Source of the DNA: Labilibaculum sp.
Lineage (GTDB): Bacteria > Bacteroidota > Bacteroidia > Bacteroidales > Marinifilaceae
Assembly (NCBI RefSeq): GCF_963664555.1
Contig: NZ_OY761461.1
Coordinates: forward strand, 682,001-746,000
DNA: 64,000 bases
Direction of reading: 5' to 3'
Positions 56,646 through 64,000 of the stretch are shown piece by piece (within the stretch, counting starts at the first letter, position 1; the number at the start of each line of letters is the position of its first letter). The notes below the pieces were generated by a model. That model searched no databases. It was given only the letters and a program-made list of their open reading frames with translations, and had not been told where the DNA came from. Position numbers and translations under genes: made by a program.

Positions 56646-57785
56646 ATGGATTTTAGCTTAACAAAAGAACAGGAATTATTCCAGCAGATGATTAAGGATT
56701 TTGCTGAGAATGAAGTGAAACCTTTGGCTGCTGAAGTAGATGATTTGGAAAGATTTCCGGTTGAAACAGTTGAGAAGATGGCCAAAATTGGAATTATGGG
56801 CATTCCTATTCCAAAGCAATATGGTGGTGCAGGCGGAACAAATGTAATGTACTCGATGGCCGTTGAAGAACTGTCGGCAGTGTGTGCAACTACAGGGGTT
56901 ATTGTATCGGCTCACACATCATTGTGTGCGGCTCCTATTTTGGAGCACGGAACAGAGGCACAAAAGCAAAAATACCTTCCAAAACTTGCTTCAGGAGAAT
57001 GGATTGGGGCTTTTGGTTTGACTGAACCTAACGCGGGTACCGATGCCGCAGGACAACAGACAACTGCAGTCGAGGATGGTGACAATTATATCATCAACGG
57101 AAGTAAAATATTTATTACCAATGCTGAATTTGCTCACGTTTATGTGATTTTGGCGATGACTGATAAATCACAAGGTACACGTGGTATCACTGCTTTTATC
57201 ATTGAAAAGGGAACTCCAGGTTTTTCTATCGGAAAAAAAGAAAAGAAAATGGGTATCCGCGGATCTGCAACCTGCGAATTGGTATTCGAAAACTGTATTG
57301 TTCCTAAGGAAAACATGTTGGGTAAATTGAGTAAAGGTTTCGGTATTGCGATGAAAACTTTGGATGGCGGACGTATTGGTATTGCCGCTCAGGCTTTGGG
57401 TATTGCGCAGGGAGCTATCGACGAAACAGTGAAATATGTGAAAGAAAGAAAGCAGTTCGGTCGACCGATTTCTGCCTTCCAAAACACACAATTTCAGTTG
57501 GCTGATATGAATACCAAAACGGAAGCGTCGCGTATGCTGGTTCGCAAAGCAGCTTACAAAAAAGATGCTAAACTTCCTTATTCGGTTGATGCTGCAATGG
57601 CTAAACTTTACGCTGCTGAAACAGCAATGGAAGTGACCAATAAGGCAGTTCAACTTCACGGTGGATATGGTTATACCAGAGAATATCCGGTGGAGCGTAT
57701 GATGCGTGATGCAAAAATCACAGAAATCTACGAAGGAACATCAGAAGTTCAGAGAATGGTAATTTCAGCCAATATGTTAAAATAA
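56646..57785 (+). CDS. bcd: Butyryl-CoA dehydrogenase
   Basis: 379-aa acyl-CoA dehydrogenase reducing crotonyl-CoA to butyryl-CoA with FAD. Catalytic Glu in IYEGTSEVQR (about 363); GAFGLTEPNAGTDAAGQQT and LHGGYGYTREYPVERMMRDAK are typical of short-chain enzymes. Followed by etfBA, so electrons may be bifurcated to ferredoxin; that is known for Bcd-EtfAB in anaerobes and is inferred here. Confidence 0.95.
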   Translation: MDFSLTKEQELFQQMIKDFAENEVKPLAAEVDDLERFPVETVEKMAKIGIMGIPIPKQYGGAGGTNVMYSMAVEELSAVCATTGVIVSAHTSLCAAPILEHGTEAQKQKYLPKLASGEWIGAFGLTEPNAGTDAAGQQTTAVEDGDNYIINGSKIFITNAEFAHVYVILAMTDKSQGTRGITAFIIEKGTPGFSIGKKEKKMGIRGSATCELVFENCIVPKENMLGKLSKGFGIAMKTLDGGRIGIAAQALGIAQGAIDETVKYVKERKQFGRPISAFQNTQFQLADMNTKTEASRMLVRKAAYKKDAKLPYSVDAAMAKLYAAETAMEVTNKAVQLHGGYGYTREYPVERMMRDAKITEIYEGTSEVQRMVISANMLK

Positions 57786-57891
57786 GGATTTAATTATTCG
57801 TAGGGACACGACATGTCGTGTCCGTTTAACACGAAACGATTTAAGGACACAACATGTCGTGTCTCTACAATCCCAATAAAAAGAAAACAAA
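57786..57891 (+). repeat. Gap repeat 7 (bcd-etfB): paired palindromes
   Basis: Two self-palindromic arms, 57800-57823 (core GACACGACATGTCGTGTC) and 57845-57868, that are also near-perfect inverted copies of each other (22 of 24). Looks like a paired REP/BIME-type unit. Confidence 0.8.
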
Positions 57892-58677
57892 ATGAAAATA
57901 GTTGTCTGTATTAAACAGGTACCGGATACAACCGAAATAAAAATTGATCCGGTAACGGGAACTTTAATCCGCGACGGTGTGCCAAGTATTATGAACCCTG
58001 ATGATAAAAGTGGTTTGGAAATGGCATTGCAGTTAAAAGATGAAAAAGGAGCTCATGTTACCGTAATTACCATGGGACCTCCTCAGGCCGATTTAATTCT
58101 TCGTGAGGCTTACGCTATGGGCGTTGATCGGGCGATTCACTTAACGGATCGAAAATTTGCAGGAGCAGATACTTTGGCTACTTCGCATGCTTTGGCAGGT
58201 GCATTGCGGAAGATCGATTTTGATCTTTTGATTACAGGCCGTCAGGCGATTGATGGTGATACAGCTCAGGTAGGTCCACAAATTGCTGAACATCTGGATT
58301 TGCCTCAGGTATCTTATTTGGAAGATTTAAAATTCGACGGAGATAAGACATTCACAATGAAACGTCATATCGAAGACGGATACCAAATGCTGGAGGTAGA
58401 AGCTCCTTGTGTGGTAACCGTTCTTTCATCGGCAAACACTCCACGTTACATGAATGTTGGCGGCATTGTTGATGCCTACCAAAAAGAGGTTGAGGTTTGG
58501 GGATTCAACGAAATTGAAGTTGATGAGAAAGATTTGGGATTAAAAGGATCACCAACAAGCGTACACAAAGCATTTGCCCGTGGCTTGAAACCAGCAGGTG
58601 AACTTTACGAAGTTGGTACTGATGAGGCCGTAGGAATCATCATCAAGAAATTAAAAGAGAAATTCATTCTAAACTAG
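57892..58677 (+). CDS. etfB: Electron transfer flavoprotein beta subunit
   Basis: 261 aa. Starts MKIVVCIKQVPDTTEIKIDP, has LITGRQAIDGDTAQVGPQIAEHL (AMP/FAD-binding loop). Paired with etfA 8 nt downstream and with bcd upstream. Confidence 0.96.
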   Translation: MKIVVCIKQVPDTTEIKIDPVTGTLIRDGVPSIMNPDDKSGLEMALQLKDEKGAHVTVITMGPPQADLILREAYAMGVDRAIHLTDRKFAGADTLATSHALAGALRKIDFDLLITGRQAIDGDTAQVGPQIAEHLDLPQVSYLEDLKFDGDKTFTMKRHIEDGYQMLEVEAPCVVTVLSSANTPRYMNVGGIVDAYQKEVEVWGFNEIEVDEKDLGLKGSPTSVHKAFARGLKPAGELYEVGTDEAVGIIIKKLKEKFILN

Positions 58678-58685
58678 TTACAGCT

Positions 58686-59684
58686 ATGAAATTAGAGGAT
58701 TACAAAGGTATATACGTCTTCATCGAACAACGTGAAGGTATCATTCAAAACGTAGCTTTGGAATTGTTAGGACAGGCTAGAAAGCTAGCTGATGAGTTGA
58801 ACGACAAAGTGTATGCGATGCTATTGGGGCATCATATTACTGATCAGGCGCAGAGCTTAATTGGCCGTGGTGCCGATGAGGTAATTGTTGTGGATGCTCC
58901 TGAACTAAAAGAATATACTACAGAACCATATACACAGGCAATCTGCCAAATTATCAGCGAAAGAAAACCGGAATCTTTATTTATCGGGGCAACCACTTTG
59001 GGTCGTGATTTGGGTCCAAGAGTTTCGGCTCGTGTAGGCACTGGTTTAACTGCTGATTGTACCAAAATTGAGATTGGCGAAAATGGCGAAATGTTAATGA
59101 CTCGTCCTGCTTTCGGAGGTAACCTTATGGCGACTATTGTTTGTAAAAACCATCGTCCGCAAATGGGAACGGTTCGTCCGGGAGTATTGTTTGCAATGGA
59201 TGCTGACGAAAGTCGTACCGGAGCTATCGTGAACTACGAGGTGAGATTCAATGCAGCTAAGTTTCGTGTGAAATTGTTGGAAACTGTGAAGGAAGACAAC
59301 AATCTAATCGATATTACCGAAGCCAGAATTTTGGTTTCAGGCGGACGTGGAATTGGTAATAAAGAAGGGTTTGAAGCAATGGATGCATTAGCTCATACAT
59401 TGAATGCAGAAGTTTCGGCTTCCCGTGCTATGGTTGATGCCGGTTACATTGGTCACGATCGTCAGGTGGGTCAGACAGGGAAAACTGTTCGTCCCGACTT
59501 GTACTTTGCATTTGGTATTTCAGGAGCCATTCAGCATGTTGCCGGTATGGAAGATTCTGATTTGATTATTGCCGTAAACAAAGACAAACACGCACCAATT
59601 TTTCAGGTTTCCGATTTGGGTATTGTTGGCGATGCCAAACAAATCATTAAAAAGCTAACCGAGAGATTGGAAAAACAAAATTAA
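58686..59684 (+). CDS. etfA: Electron transfer flavoprotein alpha subunit
   Basis: 332 aa. The C-terminal FAD domain is intact: VGQTGKTVRPDLYFAFGISG, AIQHVAGM and NKDKHAPIFQVSDLGIVGD. An N-terminal domain of about 190 residues packs against EtfB. Last gene of the lysine cluster, followed by a terminator. Confidence 0.96.
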   Translation: MKLEDYKGIYVFIEQREGIIQNVALELLGQARKLADELNDKVYAMLLGHHITDQAQSLIGRGADEVIVVDAPELKEYTTEPYTQAICQIISERKPESLFIGATTLGRDLGPRVSARVGTGLTADCTKIEIGENGEMLMTRPAFGGNLMATIVCKNHRPQMGTVRPGVLFAMDADESRTGAIVNYEVRFNAAKFRVKLLETVKEDNNLIDITEARILVSGGRGIGNKEGFEAMDALAHTLNAEVSASRAMVDAGYIGHDRQVGQTGKTVRPDLYFAFGISGAIQHVAGMEDSDLIIAVNKDKHAPIFQVSDLGIVGDAKQIIKKLTERLEKQN

Positions 59685-59706
59685 TCACACCATTAACTAC
59701 AAGTTG

Positions 59707-59746
59707 AAAGACTCGCCCGATTTGTATCGGGCAGGTCTTTTTTTTT
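59707..59746. terminator. Terminator at the end of the lysine cluster
   Basis: AAAGAC-tc-GCCCGAT-ttgt-ATCGGGC-ag-GTCTTT with a T-run after it; a 2x2 internal mismatch. Also shaped to stop the convergent ATP-grasp gene. Confidence 0.85.
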
Positions 59747-59750
59747 GATG

Positions 59751-60851
59751 TTATCTTTTAAAAATAGATATGACTTTCTCAAAGCTTTTTGCTATTTCGG
59801 GAAGCGGATCTTTTATTACATAGTTCAACGAAGAATTTTTCAGACTCGTTAGTTTTCGTTTGCCGAGCAATTCTTTTCGGAAGCGGTGCAAAGCTGGTTT
59901 TGCAAGATAGAAGTCGGTTTTACTGTAGCCCTTATATTCTATCTTTTCATTTTTGGCTGTTTTTAATAGTAACATCGGGAAATTGACTCCGGCGTACAAA
60001 GAGCCTATTAGCGTACTCCACATACGAGGATTAAAATCCAAAAGGTGATAAGAGTCCGATTCTTTGTGGTAGATGAAATCCAGATGCGCAATTCCACTCC
60101 AGTTTAGTTTGCTTACAATTGTTTCGGTTTGCTTTAGTAGTTTCTTGTCATCAACAAACTCTATTCCCGAAGCAAATGAAAAGGCTTCGCGAACCAATCC
60201 TTTTTGAATGGTATAAGCTATGATATTGCCATTCTCAGCCAGCAGACTAATGTCGATGTCTTCTCCATCGATATTCTCCTGCATAACAAAGTCTTCGGAA
60301 TTAAAATCAGGATTTTCGATTGTTTTAATAAGCTCTTGGTTATCGTTAAACAATTTTACCTGATATCCATTGGTGTCCAGACGTGGTTTGATGAGATACG
60401 GTAAGTCAAGTAAATTAATATTTGCGAGCGTTGCCGGATAAGTTTTCGGACTTGGAAAAGAGTTTTTATCCAGCCATTGCGAAAGCAGCCACTTGTCCGA
60501 AACAGTTTTCAGAATATCCCATTCGGCGATAGGTGGTAACAAGCAAGTCCCGAACCTGGATTTGTGTTTGGAGAAGAATAAATAAGTCTCTTGTTTTACC
60601 GGAAGGATGGCATCAATATACCAGTTGCTTATAGCTGATGCAATTGCATTCACTCTTTCTTCTTCCTTCTCAGGACTGATGCAAAGGTGTTTTTTTACAT
60701 ATCTTGAATAGGGGATGGTGTTAAAATAGGCCTTTTTATCAGGCGAAAGAACAAAGATATTTACCTGTTGTTTGTCTCTCAAACAGCGTATGGTATCCAA
60801 TAAATTAGGACCTCCCTTATCATCAATCAGCAATACGTTCATTCTCCTCAT
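59751..60851 (-). CDS. ATP-grasp carboxylate ligase, unknown substrate
   Basis: 366 aa. N-terminal pre-ATP-grasp Rossmann domain (about 4-110; NVLLIDDKGGPNLLDTIRCL), and an ATP-grasp domain (about 115-300) with LPYLIKPRLDTNGYQV, FVMQENIDGEDIDIS and the metal-binding LDFIYH...YHLLDFNPRMWSTL. Resembles carbamoyl-phosphate-synthase-like/PylC-type ligases that join a carboxylate to an amine. Start at ATG 60851 or 60842 (ATGAGGAGAATG); unresolved. No pathway partner nearby, so the product is unknown. Confidence 0.85.
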   Translation of the reverse strand: MRRMNVLLIDDKGGPNLLDTIRCLRDKQQVNIFVLSPDKKAYFNTIPYSRYVKKHLCISPEKEEERVNAIASAISNWYIDAILPVKQETYLFFSKHKSRFGTCLLPPIAEWDILKTVSDKWLLSQWLDKNSFPSPKTYPATLANINLLDLPYLIKPRLDTNGYQVKLFNDNQELIKTIENPDFNSEDFVMQENIDGEDIDISLLAENGNIIAYTIQKGLVREAFSFASGIEFVDDKKLLKQTETIVSKLNWSGIAHLDFIYHKESDSYHLLDFNPRMWSTLIGSLYAGVNFPMLLLKTAKNEKIEYKGYSKTDFYLAKPALHRFRKELLGKRKLTSLKNSSLNYVIKDPLPEIAKSFEKVISIFKR

Positions 60852-60996
60852 TTTATTTACCTACATAAGGTAAGTTATTATGAGTTTTGAAGCAAAAAGA
60901 AATGATTGACAACTTAAATGTGTTGAGTAATTTGAATTATTGGTGGTGAAAGTAGTTTTTTGTGGAAGGAAAACCTGAGTGGTTCGATGGATTAAA

Positions 60997-61392
60997 TTAA
61001 ATTTCCAGCCATTCATCCATCTCCATAAAATCGATCTGTTGCTGATGTATAAATCTGAAATTAGTTTCATCATCAAACCAAGCAACAACTTCTTTCTTTA
61101 ATAGCTTTGTTGGTTTAACCGATAAACAAGTTAGGTAGCTGCTCCACGGATAATCCACGGCAATATCCGTAAATCCGTGATGAATCGGGTTGTTGTGGAT
61201 GTATAAGACCAGCGTTCGAAGATAGGTCTCGTCTTCTACCAGTTTTCTTTTGAAAGGTCTTTCGAAAAGGGATCCTGTTCGTTGGTACTTTTTATTAATA
61301 TATTTGGAGTAGGCATTAAAAAGATGTGAAAAGTGTTTTGTAGGGTGGTGCCAGATCTTGTTGATACAAGGCTTTATACCATTGTGCTGATA
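60997..61392 (-). pseudogene. 5'-truncated REP-associated (Y1/IS200-like) transposase
   Basis: On the minus strand a frame open from 61392 to a TAA at 60997 reads HFSHLFNAYSKYINKKYQRT, then GSLFERPFKRKLVEDETYLR, LVLYIHNNPIHHGF, YPWSSYLTCLS and ends EWLEI. This is the C-terminal part of a Y1-transposase/RAYT protein (about 115 residues). The catalytic HUH motif and the N-terminal half are missing, and two stops precede the frame. Without a start or active site it is a relic. Confidence 0.75.
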
Positions 61393-61904
61393 TTATTACT
61401 ATATCAGAAGATTAAATGAGATTATTTGCGTAACAGATTATATGCTCAGCTGAATAAATGATATTGTTTGCGAATGATTTTATATTATCAGCTGAATATA
61501 TAATCTGTTCAGATGACATCTGAGCACTGATTTTAGTCATCGGAAAATGATATTTTATTAGCTGATGATGCGATTTAATAAAATGAACTTGTAATTATTT
61601 AGCAGAGTAGTTTAATTCATCAGTAGTATAAGATAATTATTAAGCTGAGTATATTATTTCATTTCGAATAAGTTGTGAGCCATGGCGGGCGAAAGAAATC
61701 TAAAAGTTTTAATAATTGCATGCCGTTTTGAAATCCAAAAAGGCAGATACATTTAACAATCAATAATAGCGGAATAGGTGTTGAGTTTGTTTCGATACAG
61801 AATTTTTGTGAAGCCTTTGCTGTATGCAATTGAGATCGTAAATAAAAAGGGAACCCGTTACAAACAGATTCCCTTCCCTCTAACTAAAATGTACTTCTAC
61901 TACA
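61393..61904. other. Non-coding region with many short palindromes
   Basis: No gene. Contains TCAGCTGA at 61446-61453 and 61488-61495, TCAGATG-a-CATCTGA at 61509-61523, and AGCTGA at 61560-61565 and 61643-61648, in an AT-rich background. The terminator for the T9SS gene lies at 61843-61876. Confidence 0.6.
61843..61876 (-). terminator. Terminator of the T9SS-exported protein gene
   Basis: On the minus strand AAGGGAA...TTCCCTT followed by a T-rich run, about 30 nt after the stop. Confidence 0.8.
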
Positions 61905-64000
61905 TTATTGCTTAACAATTTTGAAGCTGACAGCTTCGTTTTGGTTGATAAAGTGAACAAAATACAATCCTGCCGGATAACTTGTCAAGTCTAGAGTGGT
62001 TGTTGGTTCCAGTTGTTTGTACAAGATTAGTTTTCCGGCTGAATCGAACAATTCTACCTGTATGTTGGTTGAGTAATTGAAATTTTCATGCAAATCGATC
62101 ACCAACTTTCCTTTTGTTGGGTTCGGATAAATGGAGATGTTCTTTTTGATAAGCTCTTCAATTCCTACCAAAATGACTTCTACCTGTTCCGATATTTCTG
62201 ATTTGCATCCATATTGATTCCAAACCTCTACGGAATAATTTCCATCCTGCGATGGCGAGAATTCCTGATTGGTGGTTCCATTCTGCACCTCGTTGTTTCT
62301 GTACCATTGGTATTCAGTTGCAGATGTAGAAGACAGAATGCCGTTATTGTAAGTTGCGACAGGAATTTGCGGTAAGTCATGAACGGTTATCAATACCTGA
62401 TCGGCAGCCGAACAGCCATTGCTGTTTTCTACACGAAGAGTGCAGGTGCCGGTTGAACCGATTTCATGCGCATTTGTGCCTTCCACGTCGTTCCAAAAGT
62501 AGTGAGCGTAGGCATCCGAAACCGTAAAAGTATGAGTTTCACCGTCGCAAAGATCAATATCGTCGCCCAAATTAATATCCGGACTTTCCTTAAAAGTTAG
62601 GCTCACCATGTCTGTTGCTTCGCAACCATTGGCATCAATCACTTTCAAGGTGTAATCTCCTTCAGCGGAAGCGATTAATTCATTGATGCCTTCTGTGTTG
62701 TTCCAGAAATACTGCGCAAAATTGTCTGCGGCACTAAAAGTATGCTCGCTGCCTTGGCAGATTTGCACATCAGCGCCCAAATCAACTGTTGGAGCAGTAT
62801 GGAAAGAAAGATTCGCTATATCAGTAGCTTCGCAACCATTTGCATCAATTACTTTCAGGGTGTAATCTCCTTCCGCGGAAGCGATCAATTCTTTTGTTCC
62901 TTCTGCATTGTTCCAGAAATACTGTGCGAAATTGTCCGCGGCACTAAAAGTGTGTTCGCTGCCTTCGCAGATTTGCACATCAGCACCCAAATCAACTGTT
63001 GGAGCAGTATGGAAGGAAAGATTTGCCACGTCAGTAGCTTCGCATCCATTTGCATCAATTACTTTCAGGGTGTAATCTCCTTCCGCGGAAGCGATCAATT
63101 CATTTGTTCCTTCTGCATTGTTCCAGAAATACAGCGCAAAGTTGTCCGCGACACTAAAAGTATGCTCGCCACCTTGGCAGATTTGTACATCAGCACCCAA
63201 ATCAACCGATGGAGCAGTATGGAAGGAAAGATTTGCCACGTCAGTAGCTTCGCATCCGTTGTTGTCCACCACTTTTAGGGTGTAATCTCCTTCCGCCGAA
63301 GCGATCAATTCATTTGTTCCTTCTGCATTGTTCCAGAAATACTGCGCAAAATTATCGGCTGCACTAAAAGTGTGTTCGCTGCCTTCGCAGATTTGTACAT
63401 CAGCACCCAAATCAATACTTGGAATTTCATGTATGCTAATAAAATCCGTTATGCTTGAAACATCTGATAAGGAATAGGTATCATTGGTTGTTGTTAATGA
63501 TACGGTAAACGAACCAGCTGTATCGTATGTGTGCAGAGGATTTTCTTCGGTACTTGTATTTCCGTCGCCAAAATCCCAAAGATAAGTTTCTCCATCGCTT
63601 GAGTTGTTGGTAAACTGAACAGTCATTGAACCGCAGTTTTCTGTTTTATCGGCGGTGAAATTAGCAACAACCCGAGCTAACCTATTAATTGTATCCGTAG
63701 TTGCAACGCTCCATTGTTTGGTGTCATCAAGGAATTGAAAATGAATGAGCTGATTGTCTCCAATGGGAAGCTGATCGAGATGAATGGATTCTGACAAGGT
63801 GAATGGAGTAATCGATTCATTTAAATCAACCTGATTGATACTTGTTACATCATCATTGAACCAATATCGGTACGAAGTGATTTTTCGGGCAATGATTCCG
63901 GAATTGCTGCCATATTTTCGAATAAAAGATGTTGCAGGAACGCTCCATTGATTCGAATCATCTTTAAAGCGCATGTGTATGGAATGAAAGCCACTTGCCA
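61905..64000 (-). CDS. T9SS-exported repeat protein with PKD domain (C-terminal part)
   Basis: The frame runs off the right edge (open upstream of the ATG at 63974 as SGFHSIH), so the N-terminus is missing. In order: a segment with two RFKDDSNQWSVP/QFLDDTKQWSVA repeats, a PKD domain (GETYLWDFGDGNTSTEENPL), four near-identical 70-residue beta modules plus a diverged fifth (each with VDLGADVQIC..HTFS, YFWNN, EGDYTLKV and NGCEATD), an Ig-like module, and a C-terminal type A sorting domain (ISIYPNPTKGKLVIDL ... ending FKIVKQ). Secreted by the type IX system and probably anchored at the surface. Likely an adhesin or large surface protein. Confidence 0.88.
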   Translation of the reverse strand, partial: ASGFHSIHMRFKDDSNQWSVPATSFIRKYGSNSGIIARKITSYRYWFNDDVTSINQVDLNESITPFTLSESIHLDQLPIGDNQLIHFQFLDDTKQWSVATTDTINRLARVVANFTADKTENCGSMTVQFTNNSSDGETYLWDFGDGNTSTEENPLHTYDTAGSFTVSLTTTNDTYSLSDVSSITDFISIHEIPSIDLGADVQICEGSEHTFSAADNFAQYFWNNAEGTNELIASAEGDYTLKVVDNNGCEATDVANLSFHTAPSVDLGADVQICQGGEHTFSVADNFALYFWNNAEGTNELIASAEGDYTLKVIDANGCEATDVANLSFHTAPTVDLGADVQICEGSEHTFSAADNFAQYFWNNAEGTKELIASAEGDYTLKVIDANGCEATDIANLSFHTAPTVDLGADVQICQGSEHTFSAADNFAQYFWNNTEGINELIASAEGDYTLKVIDANGCEATDMVSLTFKESPDINLGDDIDLCDGETHTFTVSDAYAHYFWNDVEGTNAHEIGSTGTCTLRVENSNGCSAADQVLITVHDLPQIPVATYNNGILSSTSATEYQWYRNNEVQNGTTNQEFSPSQDGNYSVEVWNQYGCKSEISEQVEVILVGIEELIKKNISIYPNPTKGKLVIDLHENFNYSTNIQVELFDSAGKLILYKQLEPTTTLDLTSYPAGLYFVHFINQNEAVSFKIVKQ
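62568..63408 (-). repeat. Four tandem 210-bp units in the T9SS gene
   Basis: The phrase CCCAAAT(C/T)AA recurs at about 62568, 62778, 62988, 63198 and 63408, exactly 210 bp apart. Units are close to identical at DNA level (especially 62780-63410), which indicates recent duplication or gene conversion. Confidence 0.85.

Noticed and set aside
57168..57659. 163-aa minus-strand ORF inside bcd
   Set aside because: Shadow frame of a conserved enzyme gene, with His/Ser/Phe/Cys-rich unnatural composition.
60861..61088. 75-aa minus-strand ORF next to the ATP-grasp gene
   Set aside because: Starts inside the transposase relic in another frame; the homologous frame ends at 60997.
62742..63278. 178-aa plus-strand ORF
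   Set aside because: Antisense shadow of the 210-bp repeat modules; it exists only because the repeats keep the same frame open.
62568..63408. CRISPR-like array
   Set aside because: 210-bp units are coding repeats with no spacers.

Overview
The window looks like a chromosomal segment of a marine or gut-type, low-GC, anaerobic Bacteroidota, probably from the Marinilabiliales/Marinifilaceae neighbourhood. That placement is inferred from gene content, not from a marker phylogeny. The signs are: TonB-dependent receptors with carboxypeptidase-like N-domains, an ECF sigma/FecR pair, a type IX secretion C-terminal sorting domain, ExbB plus two ExbD genes, an RprX/RprY-type two-component pair, few Shine-Dalgarno sites, and promoters of the Bacteroidota form TTTG-N18-20-TAnnTTTG.

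Layout. 1-7 kb: an edge-truncated helical protein, a small unknown gene, and an ECF sigma / FecR / TonB-receptor operon with zero spacing behind a lipoprotein gene. 7-29 kb: mostly housekeeping (lepA, aspS, tadA, deoD, aroA, apt, dprA, gdhA, tatD, ansA), with a LytTR regulator, a second TonB receptor, a 5'-truncated gene remnant, the exbB-x-exbD-exbD energising operon and a tRNA-Arg(CCG). 29-44 kb: leuS, two tandem YitT-type membrane proteins, an M23 peptidase overlapping purN tail to tail, acpP-fabF-rnc, rprX-rprY, small unknown genes, an acyltransferase and a YugP-type metallopeptidase. 45-60 kb: one long co-directional cluster for lysine fermentation. 60-64 kb: an ATP-grasp ligase, a decayed REP-associated (Y1) transposase next to a field of short palindromes, and the C-terminal part of a repeat-rich T9SS-exported protein that runs off the right edge.

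The 45-60 kb cluster encodes the whole route from lysine to butyrate and acetyl-CoA: KamA (2,3-aminomutase), KamDE (B12/PLP 5,6-aminomutase), two associated ATPase-like proteins (KamB, KamC, probably reactivation), Kdd, Kce, Kal, butyryl-CoA dehydrogenase with EtfBA, a CoA transferase whose two subunits sit 8.7 kb apart, and thiolase. Several gene junctions are tight (overlaps or gaps below 15 nt), but seven of the gaps are 75-156 nt long and are filled by unrelated, low-complexity inverted repeats ending close to the next start codon.

The best candidates for something undescribed are: (1) a small RNA on the minus strand at about 38127-38219, with a textbook Bacteroidota promoter and a perfect intrinsic terminator; (2) the family of differently worded hairpins between the lysine genes, one of which is built like a paired REP element, with a transposase remnant of the REP-associated family 3 kb away; and (3) an 18-bp sequence shared between the small RNA and another intergenic region.
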